Below, piece after piece: positions 9,716-18,515 of a stretch of DNA of 64,000 bases. A program made the translations under genes and the position numbers. The stretch is from Pseudomonadota bacterium (GTDB taxonomy: Bacteria > Pseudomonadota > Gammaproteobacteria > Xanthomonadales > SZUA-38), in NCBI GenBank assembly GCA_039033415.1, contig JBCCCR010000016.1, positions 62,001-126,000 on the forward strand, given 5' to 3'. Each line of letters opens with the position of its first letter. Position 1 is the first letter of the stretch. The notes beneath the pieces were generated by a model, which saw only the letters and a list, made by a program, of their open reading frames with translations, did not search any database and was not told where the DNA came from.

Positions 9716-11146
9716 ATGCACGAATACCTGAATTTCTACATCGACGGCGCCTGGGTTGAGGCAACCGACCCAACCACCCTCGACGTCATCAACCCGACCA
9801 CGGAGACGCCCTGCGGGCGCATTTCGGTTGGCACCATGGCCGAGGTTGATCGTGCGGTCACCGCAGCCCGCACCGCGTTCTCGACCTTCGCCGACACCAC
9901 GCCCACTGAGCGTCTGGAGCTGCTGGAGTCGATCACCGAAGTATTCAAGAAACGTCAGGACGATCTGGCCCACGTGCTCAGCCTGGAAATGGGGGCGCCG
10001 ACGCGGCTCGCGCAGAAGGCGCAGGCCGCTACCGGCCTGGCCCACTTTGCCACCACCGCAAAAATCCTCAGAGACTTCAGCTTCGAGCGCCACGAAGGCG
10101 GCTATCAGCTGCGTCAGGAACCCGTCGGGGTGTGCGGCATGATCACGCCCTGGAACTGGCCCGTCAACCAGATCGCCTGCAAAGTGGCGCCCGCCCTCGC
10201 CACGGGCTGCACCATGGTGCTAAAGCCCAGCGAAGTGGCCCCGCTCAACGCCATGATCATCGCCGAAATCCTTCATGAAGCGGGGGTTCCCGCCGGCGTC
10301 TTCAATCTGGTCGGTGGCGATGGCCCCGGCGCCGGGGCGGCATTGTCGGCGCACCCAGAGATCGACATGATGACCTTTACCGGCTCAACCCGCGGCGGCG
10401 TGGCGGTGGCCCGTGCGGCCGCCGACACGGTGAAGCGTGTCACCCAGGAACTCGGTGGAAAGTCAGCCAATATCATTCTGGACGACGCCGATCTCTCCCG
10501 CGCTGTCGCCGACGGCATGGGCCGCATGCTGCTCAACAGCGGTCAGAACTGCAATGCACCCAGCCGCATGCTCGTCCCCGCAGGCCAGCACGATGAGGCG
10601 CTGGAAGTGGCCGTTTCGGTTGCGGCCAAGGCGCGCCTCGGGGACCCGCTGGCGGAGGGGACAACCATGGGCCCGGTGGTGAGCGAGGCACAGTTTGATC
10701 GGATCCAGGGGCTGATCCAGGCCGGCATCGACGAAGGCGCCACGCTCGCCTGCGGCGGCACGGGCAAACCCGAAGGGCTGGAGACCGGGTACTTCGTCAA
10801 GCCTACGGTGTTTGGCCAGGTCGACAACGCCATGACGATTGCTCGCGAGGAGATCTTCGGGCCGGTGCTCAGCGTCATCCCCTACGAGAGCGAAGACGAG
10901 GCTATTGCCATCGCCAACGACACGCCTTTTGGGCTGTCCGGCTACGTCTCGTCAGGCAACGTGGATCGAGCCCTCAGCGTGGCCGGCCGGCTGCGCACCG
11001 GTAACGTCCACATCAATGGCGCGCAGTCGGATTTCCGCGCACCCTTCGGCGGCTACAAGCAGTCGGGCAACGGGCGTGAATGGGGCGAGCACGGCCTTGA
11101 GGAGTTTCTTGAGGTTAAAGCCGTCTTCATGCCAAAGATCGCGTGA
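9716..11146 (+). CDS. NAD(P)-dependent aldehyde dehydrogenase
   Basis: Aldehyde dehydrogenase (476 aa) oxidising an aldehyde to its acid. Glu245 in ELGGKSANIILDDAD and the nucleophile Cys279 in SGQNCNAPSR are present, as are the FTGSTRGG cofactor loop and the EEIFGPVLSV motif. The start at 9716 (MHEYLNFYIDG) is preferred over an ATG 36 nt upstream because family members begin just before a Tyr-Ile-Asp-Gly strand. It stands alone on the plus strand and converges with the enoyl-CoA hydratase gene. Substrate is not predictable; Pro in place of the usual Gly or Ala two residues after the Cys region is a divergent detail. Confidence 0.93.
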   Translation: MHEYLNFYIDGAWVEATDPTTLDVINPTTETPCGRISVGTMAEVDRAVTAARTAFSTFADTTPTERLELLESITEVFKKRQDDLAHVLSLEMGAPTRLAQKAQAATGLAHFATTAKILRDFSFERHEGGYQLRQEPVGVCGMITPWNWPVNQIACKVAPALATGCTMVLKPSEVAPLNAMIIAEILHEAGVPAGVFNLVGGDGPGAGAALSAHPEIDMMTFTGSTRGGVAVARAAADTVKRVTQELGGKSANIILDDADLSRAVADGMGRMLLNSGQNCNAPSRMLVPAGQHDEALEVAVSVAAKARLGDPLAEGTTMGPVVSEAQFDRIQGLIQAGIDEGATLACGGTGKPEGLETGYFVKPTVFGQVDNAMTIAREEIFGPVLSVIPYESEDEAIAIANDTPFGLSGYVSSGNVDRALSVAGRLRTGNVHINGAQSDFRAPFGGYKQSGNGREWGEHGLEEFLEVKAVFMPKIA

Positions 11147-11167
11147 TCGAACACGACGCGAGCCGGC

Positions 11168-11953
11168 CTATTTGCCCACGAACTTGGCGCGCCGTTTTTC
11201 GGTGAAAGCGGTGACGCCCTCGCGGCCGTCTTCGCTCGCAAAGGCCGTGAGAAAAGCCGCTTTCTCAAGCTCAATGCCGCGAGCTAGCGGCACCTCGCTG
11301 GACTGCGAAACCAGCTCCTTGATGAGTCTCACCGCGACGGGGCTCCACCGGGTCATGCGGCCCGCCAGCTCGGTCGCCCGCGCCAGGTGCTGGCCCGACT
11401 CCACCACCTCTTCCACGAGACCGATCCTCAGCGCCTCCGCGGCGTCGATCGTGTCGCCGGTGGCGGCCAGCTTGAACGCGTGGCCGTAGCCGACGAGCCG
11501 CGCCAGGCGCTGGGTGCCGCCGGCCGCCGGTACCAGGCCCAGGCGGACTTCCAGCTGACCAAAGCTGGCCGTTGAGTCGGCGATGCGCATGTCGCAGGCC
11601 AGGGCCAGCTCACATCCGCCGCCGTAGCAGTAGCCGTGAATTGCGGCCAGCGAAGGTTTGGGAAACGCGGCGAGCACTTCGTAGACCCGGCGCCGCTGAT
11701 ACGCCTCGGTCTGTTCTTCCGGCGTTCGGCTCGCAAACTCGCTGATGTCGGCGCCGGCGACAAACGCTTTTTCGCTGTTGCCACAGATCACCAACGCACG
11801 CACGGCGTCGTCCTCGGCGAGCATGTCCACGGCCGCCATGATCTCCTGGCGCATCGGCTCGTTCAGCGCGTTCAGTCGATCGGGCTGATTGAGCCGCAGA
11901 ATCGCCAGGTGGTCGTCGCAGTCGACCGTGATGGTGTCAAAGGTGTCGCTCAT
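11168..11953 (-). CDS. Enoyl-CoA hydratase/isomerase family protein
   Basis: Crotonase-superfamily enzyme (261 aa). The oxyanion-hole segment AGADISEF and the block IHGYCYGGGCELALACD are present, and both acidic residues used by enoyl-CoA hydratases are visible: Glu in GGGCELAL and Glu in FGQLEVRLGLVPAAGGTQ. It should hydrate 2-enoyl-CoA thioesters in fatty acid or amino acid breakdown. Its ATG overlaps the stop of the upstream PhyH-type gene (ATGA), so the two are one operon. The C terminus EKRRAKFVGK is typical of the family. Confidence 0.93.
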   Translation of the reverse strand: MSDTFDTITVDCDDHLAILRLNQPDRLNALNEPMRQEIMAAVDMLAEDDAVRALVICGNSEKAFVAGADISEFASRTPEEQTEAYQRRRVYEVLAAFPKPSLAAIHGYCYGGGCELALACDMRIADSTASFGQLEVRLGLVPAAGGTQRLARLVGYGHAFKLAATGDTIDAAEALRIGLVEEVVESGQHLARATELAGRMTRWSPVAVRLIKELVSQSSEVPLARGIELEKAAFLTAFASEDGREGVTAFTEKRRAKFVGK

Positions 11954-12795
11954 GAAGCTTTCTCCTGAGGCAGCGGCTGCAGCCAGTTGTCCTGCGGGTA
12001 GTGGGTGGCGCCGTCGATGAGATGCAGGCTGTAGGCGTGACGGGGACGGCTGGACCGGTTCGGCTGGCTCAAGTGGGGCAGCAGCCCGTGCAGCACCACC
12101 AGGCTCCCGCTGGCGACCGGCAGCGGCGTTAACTCCGCCTCGGGAAACGGTGTTGCGTCTAGGATTTCCATCCGGGTTGCTGCCCCGTCCAGACGACGCA
12201 TACGACGCTTCAGACCCAGCTCATGGCCACCGGGTAGCGCCCAGAGGCAGCCGTTCTCCTCCGTAGCGTCATCCAGCGCCAGCCAAAAGCCCAGGACGCT
12301 TGAAGGTTCGGTATAGAGAAACGTGGCGTCCTGGTGCAGCGCTACCGGCGCCCCGATACGAGGCTGCTTGAACAAATACATGCTCTGGAGCGGCAGCGGC
12401 TGCCGGTGGCCAAGCTGGCTCGCCAGCTCACGCACTCCAAGCGTCCCGGTCGCCTGCTCAAACACCGGGTCCAGCCGGTGCAGCGCGTGGCCAACCTTGT
12501 TCATCGAGAGATCTTTGTCCCGCACCAGCCGCCCATCCGGCGCGCGCGCGTCCGGCTCCAGGAAATAGCGGATCTCGCTCCCCGACTCGAGAAAATACCG
12601 ATCGTCGCTCGCTTCGTTGTTGCCGATAAAAGCGCTCTGCTCCTGCTCGGGTTCAAAGGTCGCGAGCAACGCCGCCATCCGGGCACGCAGCATGTTTACG
12701 AGCTCGGGTTCGACATAGTGCTCGAGAACCAGAAAGCCGTCACGGGCGAATTGCTCCCGCTGGGTCTGGGTCAACCGTGTTGCTTGGGTCCGCAC
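11950..12795 (-). CDS. Phytanoyl-CoA dioxygenase family protein
   Basis: Predicted non-haem Fe(II)/2-oxoglutarate dioxygenase of the PhyH family (281 aa). The metal triad is visible as the HQD of VALHQDATFLY and a distal His in the LHGLLPHLS segment, followed by an Arg-rich stretch suited to binding 2-oxoglutarate. PhyH proteins hydroxylate acyl-CoAs or small lipophilic molecules. I chose the GTG at 12795 because GGAG lies 6 nt upstream; an ATG at 12822 would add nine residues but has no Shine-Dalgarno. It overlaps the enoyl-CoA hydratase gene by 4 bp, which suggests joint degradation of a branched or modified acyl chain. Confidence 0.85.
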   Translation of the reverse strand: MRTQATRLTQTQREQFARDGFLVLEHYVEPELVNMLRARMAALLATFEPEQEQSAFIGNNEASDDRYFLESGSEIRYFLEPDARAPDGRLVRDKDLSMNKVGHALHRLDPVFEQATGTLGVRELASQLGHRQPLPLQSMYLFKQPRIGAPVALHQDATFLYTEPSSVLGFWLALDDATEENGCLWALPGGHELGLKRRMRRLDGAATRMEILDATPFPEAELTPLPVASGSLVVLHGLLPHLSQPNRSSRPRHAYSLHLIDGATHYPQDNWLQPLPQEKAS

Positions 12796-12923
12796 GCTTC
12801 TCTCCGTTGTTTCGCGGGGCATTTTGCCACGTTGCCACCGCCGGCCGAATCTTTTAGGCTTACGAAAAAGGTCGTATTTAAGCTCGAACGAACCATGCAA
12901 ACCAAGCCGGAGGGGACGACCGG

Positions 12924-13319
12924 ATGAACAAGACAACGCATATCGTCAACACCACGTTGCTGGCCCTGCTGGCCGCCGTCGCTGGCTGCGCTTCCACCAG
13001 CGAACGGAATATGAACGCGGGTGAACGGACACTGGTCAGCGACGAGGTCGCTGAACTGGTCGAGGAGCTAGGGGAAGTGGACGTGCGCTTCGCCGAAAAC
13101 GTTTACTGCGAGCGGATCCGCCGGGTGGGCACCCACCTGGTAACACGCGTCTGCTGGGACAGCCGCGAGGCCGCGCGGCGCAGCCGGCAAGCCAGTGATC
13201 GTTACCATCGAAGCATGGGGAACGGCACCGGTTGCACGCTTGGCACCTGCGCCGGAGAAGCCAGAGGTCCGCTCGGCGGCGCAGAAGGCGCCGTTAGGCT
13301 GCCGGCATTACCTAACTAA
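12924..13319 (+). CDS. Small predicted lipoprotein
   Basis: Protein of 131 aa with a signal peptide and lipobox (AVAGC at about residue 22), so it is a likely lipoprotein. The mature region has an acidic stretch (about 37-55) and then a basic CERIRRVGTHLVTRVCW segment with two cysteines 15 residues apart, resembling small uncharacterised gammaproteobacterial lipoproteins. The tail is Gly/Ala-rich with two more cysteines. It is divergent from the PhyH gene and convergent with the sulfatase-modifying-factor-like gene. Function is unknown. Confidence 0.7.
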   Translation: MNKTTHIVNTTLLALLAAVAGCASTSERNMNAGERTLVSDEVAELVEELGEVDVRFAENVYCERIRRVGTHLVTRVCWDSREAARRSRQASDRYHRSMGNGTGCTLGTCAGEARGPLGGAEGAVRLPALPN

Positions 13320-13343
13320 ATCGACTTAGCGATTCAAACCGCC

Positions 13344-15284
13344 TTAGCGATTCGCCATCTGCGGTGGGAGCGTGACAAGATCGCGCGCTACCCGAAACCC
13401 GATCGCGGCCCCGCGCGTTTCCGCCTTGTAACCCTGGCGGCTGCTGGCCCGCGCCGTATCCGGGGCGCCGCCCCAAAACGTTCCTCGCACCACTCGTAGA
13501 TCGCACCCGCGGTTGACCCAAGCTGAACCGTCGCCCGGCGCCCGCACGTAGCTGTCGTGCCAGCAGTCGGCCACCCACTCCTGTACGTTACCGGCGATGT
13601 CGTAAAGTCCGAATGGATTTGCGCTGAGCTGCGCCACCGGTGCCGGGCCCCAGAAGCCGTCGGTGTAATCCTCAAAGGCGATGGTCCAGCTCAGACGGCG
13701 CGGCGACTCGTCACCTTCACCGGTCAGGTTTTCCACCGCCAGCGTCGGCGTGCCGTCGCCCCACCAGTAGCGAGTCTGTCGCCCGCCGCGCAGCGCGTAT
13801 TCAAACTCCGCCTCAGACGGCAGGCGGTAGGCGTACCCGGTTTCTTCCGCCAGCCAGCGTGCGTAAGCCTGCGCGTCGGTGAAGCTCACGTGCACCACCG
13901 GCAGATCGGGCTCAGCGTCCCGACCGTTATAGGCGTGGCGCCAGCTGGTCTTCCGGCGCCGCCCCACGCGGCCGCTGGCTTCGCTGTAAGCGTAAGAGTG
14001 ACCGTCACGCTCGGCGTCCGTCTCATAGCCCGTCGCCTCGATAAACTGCGCGAATTGCCCGATCGTGACTTCGTGCTGGCCCAGCGCAAACCCCCGACCG
14101 AAGACTACCGTATGGGCGGGACGCTCGAAGCGATTCTGCACCGGATCCACCGGTGATGCGCCCATCCGGAATGCGCCGTGCGGCAGCACCACCATCGTGG
14201 GGCCCTCGCCGCCACTGGTCAGGTCATCAGAAAACAGCTGCCCCGGCCGGAACACGTTGTAAAGCCGGCTCAGCCGCAGCTCTTCGTCGAGGGCCGCCAG
14301 CAGCTCACCGCCCGCTCCCAGGCTGCGAACCGATTCAATCGCCTCCTCAGCGTCCGGGAAACGGCTATCGCGCATGGCGAGCCGGGCCACGTTGGAGGTT
14401 TCTTCGATGCGAAGGCGGCGAAACTCCTGAATCTGCTCAGCCGCATAGTCAACGCCCGATGAGCCGCCCCGCGCCCGCCGAGCGCCTGCCACAAGCCGAT
14501 TGGCCCGTCGAAAGTCCATCTCCCGGGCCGCTGCCAGCGCCCGGTCGATCAGACGCCGCTCCAGCCCAACCAGCCGATCGGCCAGCGCGACGCTCCCCGG
14601 ATCGAGCTGGGTCGCGCGACGGAGCCGGTCAAGGGCGCTGCGTCCGGCGGGTTCGATCAGCCGCCCCGCCTGGATGTCAGCCTCAGCCAGGGCGATCAGT
14701 TCGGCGCTTTTTTCCAGCGCCTCCAGTCGGTCGCCGAGGCCGGTCAGTTCTTGGCCGCTGACCTCAGCGCGGCGCAGCGCCTGATAAACCCTCGTGCCGG
14801 CGGCAATTTCCCGACGCTGGGCAAACCCTTCCAGCTGTTCCAGCAGCTTGCTGACAACGGCATCGAACCCCTCGCGGGCTTCGGGATGATCCGGATTCGC
14901 GCGCAGGATTGACGCGTAGCGCCCCAGCGCGCCTTGATTGTCGTCCTGAAAAAGCTTCCCGTCGGTCAGCAGTTGGTCGGCCAGCGACAGCTCCTGCTCG
15001 ACGTCATCGACGAGCCCTTCACCGGGCGTGTTGCCCGATCGCCAGGCAGCCGGATCAAATTGGTCGGGCGTCGCAGGCTCGGTTTCGCTCACCGGCGCGG
15101 CGGGTGCCGTATCGGTCGTCTCGGTAAGCTCCTGACTGGGGGGGGCCTGCGGCGAAGTCTGGCGAAAGACCCACACCACGGCGGCGAACAGCAACATGCC
15201 GACGACCAGGAGGCCCAGCCGGAGCTTTTTTACGGACAGCGATGGTTGGAGTTCACTTTCGGACATCGTTTCAGAGAGCGCCAT
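13344..15284 (-). CDS. Membrane-anchored protein with C-terminal SUMF1/FGE-like domain
   Basis: Protein of 646 aa. A short cytoplasmic N terminus is followed by one membrane helix (about 24-42), a Pro/Thr/Glu-rich linker, a long alpha-helical region (about 85-345) rich in Arg, Ala and Leu, and a C-terminal formylglycine-generating-enzyme-like domain (about 360-635; FRMGASP near its start, DIAGNVQEWVADCW and RVVRGTFWGG near its end, and GFRVARD at the end). The Cys pair used by true FGE oxidases near that last motif is absent, so the domain is probably binding or structural. The bulk should be periplasmic. It is monocistronic, with an AT-rich region upstream. Confidence 0.85.
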   Translation of the reverse strand: MALSETMSESELQPSLSVKKLRLGLLVVGMLLFAAVVWVFRQTSPQAPPSQELTETTDTAPAAPVSETEPATPDQFDPAAWRSGNTPGEGLVDDVEQELSLADQLLTDGKLFQDDNQGALGRYASILRANPDHPEAREGFDAVVSKLLEQLEGFAQRREIAAGTRVYQALRRAEVSGQELTGLGDRLEALEKSAELIALAEADIQAGRLIEPAGRSALDRLRRATQLDPGSVALADRLVGLERRLIDRALAAAREMDFRRANRLVAGARRARGGSSGVDYAAEQIQEFRRLRIEETSNVARLAMRDSRFPDAEEAIESVRSLGAGGELLAALDEELRLSRLYNVFRPGQLFSDDLTSGGEGPTMVVLPHGAFRMGASPVDPVQNRFERPAHTVVFGRGFALGQHEVTIGQFAQFIEATGYETDAERDGHSYAYSEASGRVGRRRKTSWRHAYNGRDAEPDLPVVHVSFTDAQAYARWLAEETGYAYRLPSEAEFEYALRGGRQTRYWWGDGTPTLAVENLTGEGDESPRRLSWTIAFEDYTDGFWGPAPVAQLSANPFGLYDIAGNVQEWVADCWHDSYVRAPGDGSAWVNRGCDLRVVRGTFWGGAPDTARASSRQGYKAETRGAAIGFRVARDLVTLPPQMANR

Positions 15285-15587
15285 GGGAGCTCGCGGGCCG
15301 AAAAAGCCCTTTTACAGCGATTCAAGTTAGGCCATGGACTCCTGTGGCGCAAGTGGCCACCGGCATTTGTTTCGCATTGTTTCGATCGTGCCATTGAGGC
15401 ATAAAAACATTAAAAACAATGCGTTAGATCTGTTTAGTTAAGAAATCGTTAATGATGCAGCTGGTTGCCAACATTGCGTACCGAACCGGAAAGTTGCGCC
15501 AGGTCCCAGCCGCGTCCCTCGGGCCCCCTCGTCACGCGGCCTGAGCGAATCCGCTATCATGCGGCCTGGAATTTTTCTGACAGCTCA
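15285..15587. other. Divergent intergenic region between the SUMF1-like gene and rnd
   Basis: No gene is seen in these 303 bases. Positions about 15398-15455 are markedly AT-rich compared with the surroundings (runs of A in cataaaaacattaaaaacaa), as expected for promoter or upstream-activating DNA serving one or both flanking genes. CGCTATCATGC at 15552-15562 could hold a -10 for rnd. No strong terminator or large repeat is visible. Confidence 0.5.
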
Positions 15588-16739
15588 ATGACTGACGCAA
15601 CTTCTCACGCACCAGCTAATACGGGCGCCGCCCGCCAGACCGCTTCTCCCGAGGTGGACTGGATTCGGGACAACGCGGCGCTCAAGGCGGCGTGCGAGCA
15701 TTGGCTGGCCCTTCCCGCCATCGGCGTGGATACCGAGTTTGTTCGAACCCGCACCTACTACGCCCGACTCGGCCTGATTCAGATCGGTTCCGCGGGGCGT
15801 TGCTGGCTGATCGACCCGCTACCCATCGACGACTGGTCGCCGCTGGCCCAGGTGCTCGGCAGTCGCCAAACGCGGAAACTCATCCACAGCGGCTCGGAAG
15901 ACATCGAGATTTTTCAGCGCCTCAGCGAAACGCCGCTGGCCGGCTTTTTTGACACCCAGATCGCCGCCGCGTTGTGCGGCCTCGGCCCGAGTCTGAGCTA
16001 CCAGGCACTGGTGTTTGAGCTCTGCGGCAAAGAGATCGAAAAGGACGTGACTCGCTCAGACTGGCTGGCAAGGCCTTTGAGTCCCGCTCAGATTCGTTAC
16101 GCGGCGCTGGACGTCGCGCATCTCGACAGCCTCTACGAGCAGCTCAGCGGCAAACTTGCGAGTCTCGGCCGGACCCGCTGGCTCGAAGCGGACTGTGATC
16201 AGCTGACCACGCGGGTGGGTCTCGACGACGTGCTGAAAACTCAGTTTCAGCGCTTCAAGCAGGTGTGGCGGCTGAATGGCCCCCAGCGCTCCGCCCTTGC
16301 GGGTCTGCTGCGCTGGCGGGAGGTTACCGCCCGAGACCTCGATCGTCCTCGCAGCCACATCCTGACGGACAACGACCTGCTCGCACTGGTGCGGGATTTG
16401 CCCGCCGATCGCGAGTCGATGATGGCCCTGACGCTGGAGCGCAGCCGCAGCGTCGGACGCCGCTCCAAAGTCCTGCTGGACGTGCTGCGGACCGCCAGCG
16501 GCGAACAGGATCATCCACCCAAACAGCCCGAACCCCTCGACCGCAGCGCGCGAACCCTGGTCAGCCAGCTGCGTGCCGCCATCGCCGAGCAGGCGCAGAC
16601 GCTAGGGATTGCACCGGAGGTGCTCTGCGGCAAGCGCGATCTGTTGCACCTGCTGCAGGTCGGTGAGCCGACGGCGAAGCTGTCGGGCTGGCGCTTCGAT
16701 CTGGTGCGCCCGCTGGTGGCGGAGCATCTGCCGACGTGA
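15588..16739 (+). CDS. rnd: Ribonuclease D
   Basis: 3'-5' exoribonuclease (383 aa) that trims tRNA precursors and other stable RNAs. The DEDD exonuclease residues are visible: IGVDTEFVRTRTYY (Asp-Glu), FDTQIAAALCG, and YAALDVAHLDSLYEQL (Asp and Tyr of the DEDDy type). An HRDC domain follows (LRWREVTARDLDRPR onwards, about residues 230-310). A longer in-frame version starting at 15465 is rejected because the extra 41 residues are not like the family. The downstream gene overlaps its stop codon (GTGA), so the pair is co-transcribed. Confidence 0.94.
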   Translation: MTDATSHAPANTGAARQTASPEVDWIRDNAALKAACEHWLALPAIGVDTEFVRTRTYYARLGLIQIGSAGRCWLIDPLPIDDWSPLAQVLGSRQTRKLIHSGSEDIEIFQRLSETPLAGFFDTQIAAALCGLGPSLSYQALVFELCGKEIEKDVTRSDWLARPLSPAQIRYAALDVAHLDSLYEQLSGKLASLGRTRWLEADCDQLTTRVGLDDVLKTQFQRFKQVWRLNGPQRSALAGLLRWREVTARDLDRPRSHILTDNDLLALVRDLPADRESMMALTLERSRSVGRRSKVLLDVLRTASGEQDHPPKQPEPLDRSARTLVSQLRAAIAEQAQTLGIAPEVLCGKRDLLHLLQVGEPTAKLSGWRFDLVRPLVAEHLPT

Positions 16740-17620
16740 CCCCAGCTCGCGCAAAAGTTTTCCTGGTAATGGTCCTCGCGGCGCTTATCTCGGCGCCGGC
16801 GCTTAGCCAAACCGCGACCGACATTTATCTGCTCGATCTGGCGGCGCTGGAGGATGGCCGGACGGTTATCCTGCGAATCACCGACGTGCCCGGCTACGAC
16901 AATCAGCCGCATTTCTCCGCTGACGGCAAAAGCGTTTACTTCAGCCGGATCCGGGGCGGCCGCGCCCACATCATGGCGTACGACATCGCCAGCGCCGAGA
17001 CCCGGGTTATCCGTGACGACCCCGAAAGCGACTACTCGCCGACGCTGATCCCGCGCATGGATGCCCTGTCCGTGATCCGGGTTGAGGCCGATCAGCGCCA
17101 GCGCCTCTGGAAGATCCCGCTGGGCGAAGGTGAACCGCAAGTCCTCTTCGAAACCATCGAGCCGGTGGGGTATCACGCCTGGGCCGCGCCTCGGATTGCG
17201 CTGCTGTTTGTCCTGGGCGAGCCGCCGACGCTGGCGCTGGCGGGGCCGGCGGGTGTTGCGCTGCCAATCGATCGCAACATCGGTCGTGGCCTTCAGTCGC
17301 TGCCGGGGACCACCGAAGTTGCCTACGTGAGCAAAAGCGCCGACCCGGACCGATGGGTGATCAACGCGTACGACTATGCGCTGGACAAGACCCGGTTTTT
17401 GGCGCCCACGCTGCCAAAGCGCGAGGATTTTGCGTTGAACGGTCAGGGCGACCTTTGGATGGCAGACGGCACGGTGCTGTACCAATGGAACGTCGAGCGG
17501 CCGTCCTGGGTACCGTTGCTGGACCTGTCCACCATGAAACTCGGGACCCTCAGCCGCCTGGCGCTGAGCCCGGACGGACGACAGCTTGCGCTCGTCTCCG
17601 AGGAGAATATCGGCGGGTAA
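16736..17620 (+). CDS. Secreted TolB-like beta-propeller protein
   Basis: Protein of 294 aa with a signal peptide (cleavage near APALSQ) and repeats resembling TolB/PD40 blades: DNQPHFSADGKSVYFSR, a weaker DYSPTLIPR copy, and LSRLALSPDGRQLALVS at the end. Such propellers bind proteins or ligands in the periplasm rather than catalyse reactions. It is shorter than TolB (about 430 aa) and lacks the TolB N-terminal domain. GTG start overlapping the rnd stop. It is convergent with the DUF1499 gene 11 bp away. The link with RNase D is probably only transcriptional. Confidence 0.75.
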   Translation: MTPARAKVFLVMVLAALISAPALSQTATDIYLLDLAALEDGRTVILRITDVPGYDNQPHFSADGKSVYFSRIRGGRAHIMAYDIASAETRVIRDDPESDYSPTLIPRMDALSVIRVEADQRQRLWKIPLGEGEPQVLFETIEPVGYHAWAAPRIALLFVLGEPPTLALAGPAGVALPIDRNIGRGLQSLPGTTEVAYVSKSADPDRWVINAYDYALDKTRFLAPTLPKREDFALNGQGDLWMADGTVLYQWNVERPSWVPLLDLSTMKLGTLSRLALSPDGRQLALVSEENIGG

Positions 17621-17631
17621 GCCGGCCTGCG

Positions 17632-18357
17632 CTAGAGCAGCTTCGCCAGCAGCGCGTCGCGAAAACGGCGAATCCGCTCAGCGTTCAGTCCGATATCCGA
17701 CATCCCAACCCGGGACTTCGAGCGCACATCAACCAGCGTCACCTCGTTTCCGGCGACGATGCGAATCACCACGTCGTCCTTAAACGCAAACCATCGGGTG
17801 GTGTCGGTCGCCTCGATCCGCCCCTCAGCCTCCTCCACCGCGTGGATTTCCCAACCAAGGTCGGCCGCCGCCGCGCGGGCCTGGCTAAATACCTCGGGGA
17901 CCGTCGCGCGGATGCGGATGGTCTGCAGATCGGGATAAGCCTCTCGCTGCTTGGCCGCCGTTTCCTCGCCGGCATAGTCGACCGGATTAGGGGCATCAGC
18001 CCGGATCGGAGCGATCGCCACAAACGCCGGGGGGTCCATCGTGTTGGTCGTGATGTCGTGGATCGGCGGGACCTCGGAGGCCTGAGATCGCATCATGACC
18101 GGCACGCTGGCCGCACCGCCGGCCAGCACCATGCCCAGCAAGGCGAGCACCACGGAACCTCGACCGCTGCGCCAGCGAACGAGCAGCGCCAGTACACCCA
18201 ACACCGAGGCGCCAATGGCGGCATAGACCACATAGAAAAATACCCGGAACGTGAACCCGAGTTCCCACCAGCCCATGCGATAGGCCGGTCCCGTCAGGAG
18301 CAGCCCAACCGCCGCCAGGAGTCCGAGGAGAAAGGTAATTCGTGCGAGCCACTGCAT
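17632..18357 (-). CDS. DUF1499 domain membrane protein
   Basis: Protein of 241 aa with about three membrane helices in the first 100 residues and a C-terminal soluble DUF1499 domain (about 115-240), recognised from the opening Asp-Pro-Pro-Ala-Phe, a middle segment ending LGWEIHAVEEAEGRIEATD, then TRWFAFKDDVVIRI and the closing VDVRSKSRVGMSDIGLNAERIRRF. The family is common in proteobacteria and has no established function. It is divergent from the symporter gene across a 158-bp gap and is monocistronic. Confidence 0.88.
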   Translation of the reverse strand: MQWLARITFLLGLLAAVGLLLTGPAYRMGWWELGFTFRVFFYVVYAAIGASVLGVLALLVRWRSGRGSVVLALLGMVLAGGAASVPVMMRSQASEVPPIHDITTNTMDPPAFVAIAPIRADAPNPVDYAGEETAAKQREAYPDLQTIRIRATVPEVFSQARAAAADLGWEIHAVEEAEGRIEATDTTRWFAFKDDVVIRIVAGNEVTLVDVRSKSRVGMSDIGLNAERIRRFRDALLAKLL

Positions 18358-18515
18358 CGATGTGCCCTGCGGGAATGGAAAGTGGGCGCCACCTTAGCAT
18401 TCCCAGTGCGCCGTGCCGATCATCCTGTCGCTTCAGCGAGTGAGTCAGATGAGTCCTCGCGGCTCGCTACGCTTGCTTGCGGTAGAATCGCGCATCCCAA
18501 ACGTGAGTTTGTTCC

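Noticed and set aside
13325-13353. Direct repeat CTTAGCGATTC, two copies 18 bp apart
   Set aside because: Only two 11-bp copies between convergent genes, one covering the SUMF1-like stop; no sign of a mobile element or array.
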